Below, piece after piece: positions 1-6,995 of a DNA stretch of 46,803 nt. The stretch is from JAITMY01 sp031549685. GTDB taxonomy: Bacteria; Bacteroidota; Bacteroidia; Bacteroidales; UBA932. Position 1 is the stretch's first letter. Each line of letters opens with the position of its first letter. The translations under genes were made by a program, and so were the position numbers. Under the pieces are notes generated by a model. The model made no database searches, was not told the origin of the DNA, and saw only the letters and a program-made list of their open reading frames with translations. Where the stretch lies: the NCBI GenBank assembly GCA_031549685.1, contig JAVBPG010000029.1:1-46803 (forward strand). The letters run 5' to 3'.

Positions 1-114
1 GATTACGAAACAGTAAAACACACCCGAAACGATGGAAAGAAAAGCATAAACTATCGGAGTATATTTATTATGAAGTAGTAATCGTACCTTAAAACATAGC
101 ATAAGAATAGCCAC
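1..114 (-). CDS. possible start of a membrane protein, cut by window edge
   Basis: On the minus strand the frame is open from the window edge to beyond position 114. It reads as very hydrophobic (LVAILMLCFKVRLL, then after a short polar turn YAFLSIVSGVFYCFVI), which fits one or two membrane segments. Possible starts are GTG at 114-112 or ATG at 102-100. It would follow the esterase gene (stop at 146) on the same strand. The segment is AT-rich and only about 35 codons are visible, so it could be chance. No family recognised. Confidence 0.3.
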   Translation of the reverse strand, partial: MAILMLCFKVRLLLHNKYTPIVYAFLSIVSGVFYCFVI

Positions 115-145
115 TAATGCACGAATGAAAAAGTCTTGTTCAGGG

Positions 146-1009
146 CTATTTTACGTTCATTTCCAACCACTTCTTCATCAACTCCCGCCACTCCTTGCTA
201 TACGCAAATCCTTCCCTCATTCCCCAACCATGACCGCCTTCAGGAAAAATGTACATGGCTGCGTGCACCTTATTTTGCTTAAGGGCGCTGTAAAAATCAA
301 CGCTGTTGCGCACGGGAACAGCCTTGTCGTCGTCGCTGTGGAAGAGTAGGGTAGGCGGGGTTTGCGGCGTTACGCGCTGCTCGTTGCTGTAGCGTTTTTC
401 CATTTCTGCACTTGGGTTTTCGCCTAACAAATTTTTACGCGAGCCGCCGTGGGTAACGTTTTTATCCATAGTTACTACCGGATAAAAAAGCACGGCAAAA
501 TCGGGGCGGGTAATGCTGTCGGTAAAGTGCGTAGCGGCGGTTGAGGCCAGGTGTCCGCCGGCCGAAAATCCTGCAATGCCAACCTTGTTGGGATCAATAT
601 TCCACGCTTTGGCGTTTTGCCTCACCATGCGCAGGGCTTGCTGCGCGTCGCTTAGTGGCACCTCGTGGTGGCCGTTGGGCATGCGGTACTTAAGCACAAA
701 GGCCGCAACACCTTGCTCGTTGAGCCATTTGGCAAATTCATGCCCTTCGTGCATCATTGCCAAACGAGCATAACCACCTCCGGGACAAATAATTATAGCC
801 GAAGTGGGTTGCTGTGCATTTGGCAGTTGGTAGCAAAACAGCGTCGGGCTTGACACATTGCCCACGCGGCCGTTTTCCCCGTTTTCTTCAGGAGTGGCGA
901 TGCCGTTGCTGTTGGGCGCGCCCTGCGGCCACAAGGGAGTTTCGGCGGGTTGAGCAAACCCCAAAAGAGCAATGGTTGAGGCCATGATGAAAAGAATTGT
1001 TTTACGCAT
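146..1009 (-). CDS. secreted alpha/beta-hydrolase, acetyl-xylan-esterase-like
   Basis: A 287-residue alpha/beta-hydrolase of the carbohydrate-esterase type (BD-FAE / acetylxylan esterase-like). The first ~19 residues are a signal peptide ending near GFAQ, so it acts in the periplasm or outside. The oxyanion-hole strand reads ICPGGGY (74-80). The nucleophile elbow GFSAGG places Ser149, with Asp226-228 in HSDDDKAVP and His260 in GGHGWG completing the triad. The opening TPLWPQGAPNSNG is typical of this group, which usually removes acetyl or feruloyl groups from plant polysaccharides; the substrate here is inferred. It stands alone, transcribed away from lpxH, with a palindromic element 38 bases upstream of its ATG. 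No polysaccharide-utilisation genes are beside it. Confidence 0.85.
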   Translation of the reverse strand: MRKTILFIMASTIALLGFAQPAETPLWPQGAPNSNGIATPEENGENGRVGNVSSPTLFCYQLPNAQQPTSAIIICPGGGYARLAMMHEGHEFAKWLNEQGVAAFVLKYRMPNGHHEVPLSDAQQALRMVRQNAKAWNIDPNKVGIAGFSAGGHLASTAATHFTDSITRPDFAVLFYPVVTMDKNVTHGGSRKNLLGENPSAEMEKRYSNEQRVTPQTPPTLLFHSDDDKAVPVRNSVDFYSALKQNKVHAAMYIFPEGGHGWGMREGFAYSKEWRELMKKWLEMNVK

Positions 1010-1047
1010 AGTTATTGTCCGTTTAAATTTTTTCTACGAAAAAGCGT

Positions 1048-1163
1048 TGTCATTGCGGACTTGATCCGCAACCGCAGCCCCGAAGGGGCAAGTTCGGCGA
1101 AGCCAATCTCCTGAAAAAAAACATTTCTCCGTTGGGAGATCCCGTGTCGAGCACGGGATGACA
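1048..1163. repeat. palindromic element, TGTCAT...ATGACA family (116 bp)
   Basis: Starts TGTCATTGCGGACTTGATCC, which folds as a TGCGGA/TCCGCA hairpin, and ends with the half GAGATCCCGTGTCGAGCACG...ATGACA, a second hairpin. Between them is about 60 bases with a further small hairpin (GCCCC/GGGGC). It lies between two divergent genes (esterase and lpxH), so any effect on transcription would reach both promoters. Confidence 0.85.
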
Positions 1164-1212
1164 CCACAATGTTGTAAGTTGTAAATGTAAAAAATAAACC
1201 TGAAAAAATCCG

Positions 1213-1220
1213 TACCTTTG
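1213..1220 (+). promoter_or_regulatory. promoter -7 element of lpxH
   Basis: TACCTTTG matches the Bacteroidota -7 consensus TAnnTTTG and lies 17 bases before the lpxH ATG. No -33 TTTG is found at the usual spacing. Confidence 0.55.
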
Positions 1221-1237
1221 TCCCTCAAAATTTTACC

Positions 1238-1960
1238 ATGCGCACGCACACCTACTTTATATCCGACATGCACCTCGGGCTGCAAATGGGCAACCCGGCG
1301 GAGCGCGAGCGCAAAGTTGTGCAATGGCTTGATTCGGTAAAACACTCTGCTAAAAGCATTTACCTTCTTGGCGATGTGTTCGATTTTTGGTGGGAATATA
1401 AATACGTGGTGCCGCGCGGCTACGTGCGCTTTTTGGGCAAGCTGGCCGAGTTGACCGATAGCGGAGTTGCCGTTCACTTTTTTATAGGCAACCACGACCA
1501 GTGGGCGCGCGACTACCTGCAAAAGGAGTGCGGCGTTGCCGTTCATCGCAGGCGCGAGGTGGTGGAGATTGACGGAAAAATATTTTGCCTGGCGCACGGG
1601 CATAAGGTTACGCAACCCCTGCAGCGCATGTTTGCCAGCCCGCTTTTGCAAAAGCTGTTTTCGGCCCTGCATCCCCGATGGGCTGTGGCCTTGGGCAACG
1701 CCTGGAGCAAGCGCAACCGCATTGAAAAAGGCCTTGCCGCTACCTTCGATGGCAAAAACGAGCCGCTATACAAAGTTGCCGAACTGGTAATACAAAACGA
1801 AAAAGTAGATTACATCATTTTTGGTCACCGGCATGCGCCCGTGCTCCTGGATTTGCCCGGCGGCGCGCAGCTGGCGGTGCTGAGCGACTGGATTACCGGC
1901 TGCACCTACGCCGATTTTGACGGAGAAATGTTGATATTAAAAGAGTTTAAAATGGTTTAA
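1238..1960 (+). CDS. lpxH: UDP-2,3-diacylglucosamine hydrolase (LpxH-like)
   Basis: A 240-residue calcineurin-like metallophosphoesterase. It cleaves UDP-2,3-diacylglucosamine to lipid X and UMP in lipid A synthesis, at the inner face of the cytoplasmic membrane. All metal-binding motifs are visible: SDMH at 9-12, GDVFDFWWE at 45-53, GNHD at 84-87, HGH at 120-122 and GHRH at 196-199. The GDVFDFWW form and length are those of the LpxH group rather than general phosphoesterases. The ATG at 1238 follows a TACCTTTG promoter box by 17 bases. The gene is followed by a ~100-base inverted repeat and then a membrane protein on the same strand. No other lipid A gene is adjacent, so the exact substrate is inferred from family. 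Confidence 0.88.
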   Translation: MRTHTYFISDMHLGLQMGNPAERERKVVQWLDSVKHSAKSIYLLGDVFDFWWEYKYVVPRGYVRFLGKLAELTDSGVAVHFFIGNHDQWARDYLQKECGVAVHRRREVVEIDGKIFCLAHGHKVTQPLQRMFASPLLQKLFSALHPRWAVALGNAWSKRNRIEKGLAATFDGKNEPLYKVAELVIQNEKVDYIIFGHRHAPVLLDLPGGAQLAVLSDWITGCTYADFDGEMLILKEFKMV

Positions 1961-2068
1961 CGCTTCGCGTTTAAAGCGGTTTGAATTTGTTAGAAGAAAA
2001 TTACCTTAAACAAATTCAAACGCGCAAAGCGCTTTAAACAATATTAAACCACCTTAAACGCGAAGCAT
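1957..2068. repeat. long imperfect inverted repeat after lpxH
   Basis: GTTTAACGCTTCGCGTTTAA at the left is mirrored at the right by TTAAACGCGAAGCATTAAAC, with inner arms around TTTGAATTTGTT / AACAAATTCAAA. The whole lpxH to Gate-protein gap is this structure. It may serve as a terminator or be a dispersed repeat. It does not belong to the TGTCAT family. Confidence 0.7.
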
Positions 2069-2074
2069 TAAACA

Positions 2075-3007
2075 ATGTTCCCAAATACCATAGCCCACAC
2101 TATAAAAGCCTCGTCCGTAAAGGGTTTCCGTGCGGCGCTGAAGACCGCGTGGTGGATGATTCGCATTACGGTGCTCATATCGTTTTGCGTAATGCTGATG
2201 CAGTATTTTGGCGTTATTGCCAAAATTTCGGAGTGGCTCACGCCGCTATTTTTGCACCTCGGGCTTTCGGGCGAGGCCGCGCTGGTATTCATTTCGGGGG
2301 CGCTGGTCAACATTTACGCCGCCATCGCCGTTGTTGAAACCGTGGGCTTCGACCCGCGCTCCATTACCATTCTGGCGCTGATGTGCCTGTGCGCGCACAA
2401 CCTCATTTTGGAGACCGCCATTCAGAAAAAAACGGGCTCATCGGCCATCCGCATGGTGGTTATAAGGCTCTTTTTTGCAGTTGTTTGCGGGTTTTTGCTC
2501 AACCTCATTTTACCCAAGGGCCAGCTCGATGCATCGGTAAAAAATATTGTTGTGGTAGAGGATAACTTCAGCGTGGTGCTGGTGCATTGGACTATAAGTA
2601 CGCTGGCGCTGGTGGCCAAAATGTTTACCATTATTGTAACGCTAACCGTGCTGCAGCGCGTGCTGGCTGACCTGGGTGCAATGCGCTGGGTGGCCAAATT
2701 TTTTCGTCCGCTGCTGCACATTTTCGGCCTTCCGGCAAAAACATCCTTCCTGTGGATTGTATCGCAAACCCTTGGGCTGGCCTACGGCGCCGCGGTGATG
2801 ATGGAGGAAAAGGAGAGCGGAAAGGTGGACAAAAAGGAGCTCGACCTGCTCAACCACCACATAGCCGTTTCGCACAGCAACGTGGAGGACTTGCTGCTGT
2901 TTGTAACCGTTGGCGCGTCGGCATTCTGGGCGCTGTCGCTGCGCGTTATTTTTGCCATGGTGGCGGTGTGGGAAAGGAGGCTGGAGCTGAAAATGAAGAA
3001 AACGTAA
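2075..3007 (+). CDS. nucleoside-recognition (Gate) domain membrane protein
   Basis: A 310-residue multi-span inner-membrane protein. It resembles the nucleoside-recognition/Gate family that includes the spore-maturation proteins SpmA/SpmB and part of nucleoside transporters. Hydrophobic segments occur at about residues 25-50, 65-95, 100-115, 130-145, 170-200 and 275-300. The conserved stretch GALVNIYAAIAVVE and a second half with HHIAVSHSNVEDLL suggest two Gate-like halves. Transport of nucleosides or other small molecules is plausible, but the substrate is unknown. It sits between lpxH and thyA; the nearby thymidylate synthase makes a nucleoside link tempting but unproven. The stop is six bases before the left repeat of the GIY-YIG element. 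Confidence 0.7.
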   Translation: MFPNTIAHTIKASSVKGFRAALKTAWWMIRITVLISFCVMLMQYFGVIAKISEWLTPLFLHLGLSGEAALVFISGALVNIYAAIAVVETVGFDPRSITILALMCLCAHNLILETAIQKKTGSSAIRMVVIRLFFAVVCGFLLNLILPKGQLDASVKNIVVVEDNFSVVLVHWTISTLALVAKMFTIIVTLTVLQRVLADLGAMRWVAKFFRPLLHIFGLPAKTSFLWIVSQTLGLAYGAAVMMEEKESGKVDKKELDLLNHHIAVSHSNVEDLLLFVTVGASAFWALSLRVIFAMVAVWERRLELKMKKT

Positions 3008-3012
3008 ACTCT

Positions 3013-3415
3013 TGTCATCCTGAGCAAAGCGAAGGATCTCAAGTTGGCAGAAAATAGCAAAGTGAAACTATTTGGTACACATAACTACTACGTTTACATA
3101 ACAACCAATGTTGATAAAACAGTTCTTTATGTTGGTGTAACAAACGATTTGGCAAGGAGGCTATTTGAGCATGAAAGAGATTCGGTGGAAAAGAAAAGCC
3201 ATTTTGCAGGAAAATATAATTGCATTTATTTAGTTTACTGGGAAAGATTTCCGGAAATAACCCTTGCTATTGATAGAGAAAAGCAAATCAAAGGCTGGAC
3301 AAGAGCCAAAAAGGATGCGCTTATCGCAACCATGAATCCGGAGTGGAAATTTTTAAATGAAGAACTAAAATAGCTTTGTGCTAACGAGAGATCCTTCGCT
3401 TTGCTCAGGATGACA
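3013..3415 (+). mobile_element. 403-bp GIY-YIG element with perfect 28-bp terminal inverted repeats
   Basis: Positions 3013-3040 (TGTCATCCTGAGC...GGATCTC) and 3388-3415 (GAGATCC...GCTCAGGATGACA) are exact reverse complements over 28 bases. Each repeat can itself fold as CCT-GA-GC-AAA-GC-GA-AGG, with a tandem G-A mismatch. The interior holds a single GIY-YIG nuclease gene and little else. The termini match those of the short palindromic elements elsewhere in the window. The interior is visibly more AT-rich than the genes on both sides. No clear target duplication is visible. That the unit moves is inferred. Confidence 0.7.
3044..3373 (+). CDS. small GIY-YIG nuclease
   Basis: A protein of up to 109 residues of the stand-alone GIY-YIG group (COG2827-like), typically 80-110 residues long. 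Visible motifs are YYVYI near 15-19 and YVG at 29-31, the two halves of the GIY-YIG signature, then TNDLARR with the conserved Arg at 38-39, catalytic Glu79 in DREKQIKGW, and NPEW at 99-102. The start is uncertain: TTG at 3044 lies just inside the left repeat, and GTG at 3062 is an alternative giving 103 residues. Such nucleases cut one or both DNA strands, and related domains act in homing, repair and transposition. Enclosed by perfect inverted repeats and AT-rich, it looks like the only gene of a small mobile unit. A role in moving the unit is inference. Confidence 0.85.
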   Translation: MAENSKVKLFGTHNYYVYITTNVDKTVLYVGVTNDLARRLFEHERDSVEKKSHFAGKYNCIYLVYWERFPEITLAIDREKQIKGWTRAKKDALIATMNPEWKFLNEELK

Positions 3416-3447
3416 TCAAGTACATTTCCTGCTACAAAATAAAGATA

Positions 3448-4242
3448 ATGAAGCAATACCTAGACCTTTTACAGCACATTGTGGACAACGGAGTTGAAAA
3501 ATCCGACCGCACGGGCACGGGCACCATCAGCACGTTCGGCTACCAAATGCGCTTTGATTTGCAGAAAGGATTTCCGCTGCTGACCACCAAAAAGCTGCAC
3601 CTCAAATCCATCATTTACGAGCTGCTGTGGTTCCTCCGGGGCGACACTAACATCAAGTACCTCAACGACCACGGTGTAAGCATTTGGGACGAGTGGGCCG
3701 ACGCCAACGGCGACTTGGGGCACGTGTACGGCTACCAGTGGCGCAGCTGGCCTACGCCCGACGGCGGCCACGTGGATCAAATTGCGCAGGTGGAGAAAGC
3801 AATTAGGGAAAATCCCGACTCGCGCCGGCACATTGTAAGCGCGTGGAACGTGGCCGAGGTTGACCACATGGCCCTACCGCCCTGCCACACCATGTTTCAG
3901 TTTTACGTGGCGGGCGGCAAGCTCTCCTGCCAGCTGTACCAGCGCAGCGCCGACACCTTTTTGGGCGTGCCCTTCAACATTGCCTCGTACGCCCTGCTTA
4001 CCATGATGATGGCTCAGGTTACCGGGCTGCAGCCGGGCGAATTTGTGCACACGCTGGGCGATACGCACATTTACCTCAACCACATGGAGCAGGTAAAAAC
4101 CCAGCTGAGCCGCGCGCCGCGCGCCTTACCTATAATGGAAATTAATCCGGCGGTAAAATCCATTTTTGATTTTGAGTATGAGGATTTTGTGTTAAAAAAT
4201 TACGACCCGCATCCGGGAATAAAAGCGCCCATTGCTGTGTAA
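3448..4242 (+). CDS. thyA: thymidylate synthase
   Basis: A 264-residue ThyA, the same length as the E. coli enzyme. It converts dUMP to dTMP using methylenetetrahydrofolate in the cytoplasm. The nucleophile is Cys146 in LPPCHTMFQFYV; Arg21 of the phosphate site sits in SDRTGTGT, and QRSADTFLGVPFNIASYA is the signature dUMP-binding region. The C-terminal IKAPIAV, which closes over the active site, is complete. Dihydrofolate reductase, often next to thyA, is absent in this window. The gene follows the GIY-YIG element by 32 bases, so that element separates it from the upstream membrane protein and may affect its transcription. No consensus promoter is obvious directly upstream. Confidence 0.97.
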   Translation: MKQYLDLLQHIVDNGVEKSDRTGTGTISTFGYQMRFDLQKGFPLLTTKKLHLKSIIYELLWFLRGDTNIKYLNDHGVSIWDEWADANGDLGHVYGYQWRSWPTPDGGHVDQIAQVEKAIRENPDSRRHIVSAWNVAEVDHMALPPCHTMFQFYVAGGKLSCQLYQRSADTFLGVPFNIASYALLTMMMAQVTGLQPGEFVHTLGDTHIYLNHMEQVKTQLSRAPRALPIMEINPAVKSIFDFEYEDFVLKNYDPHPGIKAPIAV

Positions 4243-4305
4243 GCAGATGATTGTAAGCAAAAAAAGAAATTTTGCTATTTGGCGTCAACCAATAAGCCTT
4301 GCAGA

Positions 4306-4350
4306 CAAATCCTCAACTTTTAAGCTAAAATGTTGAGGATTTGACTTTTT
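4306..4350 (+). terminator. thyA terminator overlapping the next promoter
   Basis: CAAATCCTCAAC (4306-4317) pairs with GTTGAGGATTTG (4332-4343), followed by ACTTTTT. The right arm contains the TTG that serves as -33 element of the next gene. Confidence 0.75.
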
Positions 4351-4364
4351 AGTGACTATATTTG
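4333..4364 (+). promoter_or_regulatory. promoter of the lamin-tail lipoprotein gene
   Basis: TTG at 4333-4335, 21 bases, then TATATTTG at 4357-4364. This fits the Bacteroidota -33/-7 consensus and leaves a leader of about 25 bases before ATG 4393. Confidence 0.65.
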
Positions 4365-4392
4365 CCATCGCCAATCAAAAAAACATCAAAAA

Positions 4393-5742
4393 ATGAAAAA
4401 AACTTTACTTTTTGCAAGCCTCCTGCTAATGCTCGGCGCATACTCGTGCAGCGACAACGATGAGCCAACCGATAATCCGGGTCCCGGCCCCGGAGACGAC
4501 ACAACAAAAGTGGTGGAGTACTCGCAACTTAAAATTAACGAGATTAACGGCAACGGAGAGGATGCCGACAAGTACATTGAGCTGTACAACGGCTCCGACA
4601 AAGCCATTAACCTCGAGGGAGTAGCCCTTTGGTACAACAACGTGAGCTCCGACCCCGAAATTACTTGGATAGGCGACCCAAGCGACAGCATCGCCGCCAA
4701 AGGATTTTTGCTGCTCAAGGGCGCCAAAAAGGATAAGAATCCAGATAGCGACTTGCAGACCGGCCTTTCGTCCAAGCAGGGTATTAGGGTGGCGCTGCAA
4801 AACCCCGATGGCGTCGCGCTCGACTCCTTTAGGATACACGCTGACGAGAATCGGGATAACGCCTACTCGCGCATTCCCGACGGCACGGGCGATTTTTACT
4901 ACACCGCCGAGGCCGGAACGCAGGGTCTTACCAACGGGGCAAGCACAACGGGGCTTACCAAAATTGTAATACTGCCTTCGCTTACGGGCGTTGCGCGCAG
5001 CGTAGCGACGCCCGTGCCGCAGCAAAAAGTGGTGGTATCGGCTACCGCTATTGCGCACTTCGGCACCAGCCTAAGCTCTGTGAAGTTGAAGTGGAAGCTT
5101 AACAATGTTGCCCAAACTGACATAACCATGATTGCCAACGGCGATAAGTACTCCGATACCATACCCGGACAGGCCAACGGCGCGGAGATAATCTACTTTG
5201 TAGAAGCTGTAAACGAGAATGGCGCGGTACAATCCGTGGCTGACACGTTTACTGTTGCGGCGCTAACCGTTGACTACAGCGGTTTGGTAATCAACGAGGT
5301 GGATGGCAACGGTAAGTTTGTGGAGCTTTACAATAAGGGAGCTGCAAGTATTTCGTTGGAGGGCGTTACGCTGGTAAAAAACGAAACCGGCACATGGTGG
5401 ACAGGTGGCGCTAACGTGAACATTGCGGCTGGGGGACGTTATACCATTGCGCAAAGTGGTGGCGCCGAGGGAGCCAACGAATACACGGGCAATGGCGGAA
5501 TATCTCCTAAAAAGACCGTGAAGTTTGAGGTAAAAAAGCCCAACGGCGATTTGATAGATAGTTTTGCGCGCGTGAAAACAGATGGAGCGTTAGATGTAAC
5601 TTGCGCACCTGATTATGGAACTACCACACCGCAATACTCTTTCTCCCGCTGCCCCGACGGCACAGGCAACTTTGGTTTAGCGGTGTCATCGTGCAACGCG
5701 GCAAACCCCGCAACACAGGAAGGGGCGATAGTAACCAACTAA
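4393..5742 (+). CDS. lipoprotein with two lamin-tail domains
   Basis: A 449-residue lipoprotein. The signal peptide ends LGAYS-C19, and the cysteine is followed by SDNDEP, an acidic stretch of the kind that sends Bacteroidota lipoproteins to the cell surface. A Pro/Gly linker follows. Two lamin-tail (LTD) domains are recognisable by the repeated opening KINEINGNGEDADKYIELYN (about 47-66) and VINEVDGNGKFVELYN (about 298-313). The first ends in YSRIPDGTGDF and the second in YSFSRCPDGTGNF. Between them, about residues 190-290, is an Ig-like beta segment. Such domains are common in secreted nucleases and adhesion proteins, but no nuclease domain is present here, so the function is unknown. It has its own promoter and a strong terminator. 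Confidence 0.85.
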   Translation: MKKTLLFASLLLMLGAYSCSDNDEPTDNPGPGPGDDTTKVVEYSQLKINEINGNGEDADKYIELYNGSDKAINLEGVALWYNNVSSDPEITWIGDPSDSIAAKGFLLLKGAKKDKNPDSDLQTGLSSKQGIRVALQNPDGVALDSFRIHADENRDNAYSRIPDGTGDFYYTAEAGTQGLTNGASTTGLTKIVILPSLTGVARSVATPVPQQKVVVSATAIAHFGTSLSSVKLKWKLNNVAQTDITMIANGDKYSDTIPGQANGAEIIYFVEAVNENGAVQSVADTFTVAALTVDYSGLVINEVDGNGKFVELYNKGAASISLEGVTLVKNETGTWWTGGANVNIAAGGRYTIAQSGGAEGANEYTGNGGISPKKTVKFEVKKPNGDLIDSFARVKTDGALDVTCAPDYGTTTPQYSFSRCPDGTGNFGLAVSSCNAANPATQEGAIVTN

Positions 5743-5796
5743 AAGAGGAGATTTCTTGAGTCCAACGCAAATAGTTTTTCTTAAAACTTTCTCAAA

Positions 5797-5838
5797 AACA
5801 GAAACGGCTGCAATCACTTGCAGCCGTTTCTGTTTCTA
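5797..5838 (+). terminator. terminator after the lamin-tail gene
   Basis: AACAGAAACGGCTGCAA, loop TCAC, then TTGCAGCCGTTTCTGTT, a 17-bp perfect stem at 5797-5834. It lies between convergent genes and can serve efp from the other side. Confidence 0.85.
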
Positions 5839-5871
5839 CCAATTAGTAAATTGTACTTAGTAAATCGTAAA

Positions 5872-6441
5872 TTACTTCACTCTTTCCAGGTACGTCTTTT
5901 CGTGTGGATTTACCTTTATCTTTTCGCCTTCGTTTACAAACGAGGGAATCATAATTTCAACGCCGGTTTCCAGCGTGCAGCGCTTCATTACGGTTGACGA
6001 GGCGGTATCGCCGCGGGCGCCCAGCTCGGCCGAAACCACCGTCATTTCAACGGAGTCGGGCATTTCGCAGGTAAGCACCTTGTCGTCGTCGTCGGTGTTA
6101 ATCATCATTTCCACGTACTGGCCTTCCTTCATAAAATCGGGGCAATCCACCAGCTCTTCCTGCAGGTCAATTTGCTCAAACGTTTCGTTGTGCATAAAGT
6201 GGTAGCCGCTTTCGTCCTTGTACAGAAATTGGTACGGACGGCGCTCCACGCGAATAACGTCGATTTTTTCACCGGCGGTAAACGTGTTTTCCAGTATGCG
6301 GCCGTTCTCAAGGTTGCGCATTTTTGTTTTTACAAACGCGCCGCCCTTGCCTGGCTTTACGTGCTGAAACCAAACTATGGAGCAGGGTTTGCCGTTGTAG
6401 GTAATGCACAAACCGTTGCGAAAATCTGCAGTTGTTGCCAT
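5872..6441 (-). CDS. efp: elongation factor P
   Basis: A 189-residue EF-P with the usual three beta-barrel domains: a KOW-like domain at 1-65, an OB domain at about 68-130, and a C-terminal OB domain at 133-189. It binds ribosomes stalled at consecutive prolines and promotes peptide bond formation. The domain I loop reads PGKGGAF, with Lys32 at the tip position that is modified in many bacteria. No modification enzyme gene lies nearby. The C-terminal signature near TGVEIMIPSFVNEGEKIKV is intact. It is transcribed alone on the minus strand. A TATCTTTG box (minus strand, 6472-6465) lies 23 bases before the ATG. Confidence 0.96.
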   Translation of the reverse strand: MATTADFRNGLCITYNGKPCSIVWFQHVKPGKGGAFVKTKMRNLENGRILENTFTAGEKIDVIRVERRPYQFLYKDESGYHFMHNETFEQIDLQEELVDCPDFMKEGQYVEMMINTDDDDKVLTCEMPDSVEMTVVSAELGARGDTASSTVMKRCTLETGVEIMIPSFVNEGEKIKVNPHEKTYLERVK

Positions 6442-6464
6442 GTCGTTTTGTTTTTATTAGGTTG

Positions 6465-6472
6465 CAAAGATA
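6465..6472 (-). promoter_or_regulatory. efp promoter -7 element
   Basis: Read on the minus strand the sequence is TATCTTTG, a perfect TAnnTTTG box, 23 bases before the efp ATG. No -33 element at normal spacing. Confidence 0.55.
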
Positions 6473-6625
6473 AAAAATAAAGGGAAAACAGGAAAAATAG
6501 AACAAAAGAACAAGAGAATGGCGCGTGCTGTCGCCCTAAACTTGTTGAAGTGGCACGGCTGCCAATTGCCAACCCGTAAGGTTTTACATTGGTTATTATC
6601 TAGTTATAAAATATTTGCCGTAAAA

Positions 6626-6657
6626 TTTGAAATACATCATAATTCTATATATCTTTG
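6626..6657 (+). promoter_or_regulatory. promoter of the padR pair
   Basis: TTTG at 6626-6629, 20 bases, TATCTTTG at 6650-6657: a full consensus. The ATG begins at 6662, only four bases after the box, so the mRNA probably has little or no leader. Confidence 0.8.
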
Positions 6658-6661
6658 CGCT

Positions 6662-6985
6662 ATGTATTCAAGAGAACTACTAAAAGGAACCTTGTTGGCA
6701 ATTGTACTTAAGCTGCTTGCTCAACACGGTAAAATGTACGGGTATCAAATTACTCAAAAAGTAAAGCTGTTATCCGATGAAAAAATTTTGCTTAAAGAAG
6801 GCTCGCTGTATCCGGCCTTGCATAAGTTTAAGGATGACGGATTGATTTCGGTTGAAACCGAAAATATTGGTAAGCGGATTCGTCATTACTACTCGCTTAC
6901 CGAGGAGGGTCGCAGAGTGCAGCTTGAGAAGGAGGCGGAGCTGAGGGATTTTATAAATACAATCAACAAAATTATTACATCATAA
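6662..6985 (+). CDS. PadR-family transcriptional regulator
   Basis: A 107-residue PadR-type winged-helix protein, the short one-domain class (PadR-s2, usually ~105-110 residues). The N-terminus SRELLKGTLLAIVLKLL and then MYGYQITQKV, LKEGSLYPALHKFKDDGLI and RHYYSLTEEGR cover helix 1, the recognition helix and the wing of the family. It ends in a short helix for dimer formation. I chose ATG 6662 because a longer upstream frame would run through the promoter box. Such regulators usually repress their own operon, here with the membrane protein that follows 10 bases later. Both genes are clearly richer in A+T than neighbours, which hints at transfer. Confidence 0.9.
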   Translation: MYSRELLKGTLLAIVLKLLAQHGKMYGYQITQKVKLLSDEKILLKEGSLYPALHKFKDDGLISVETENIGKRIRHYYSLTEEGRRVQLEKEAELRDFINTINKIITS

Positions 6986-6995
6986 TTTGCATTTT

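Noticed and set aside
3013..3415. GIY-YIG gene as a homing endonuclease inside an intron or intein
   Set aside because: It lies between two complete genes, not inside one, and no split gene or self-splicing RNA structure is seen.
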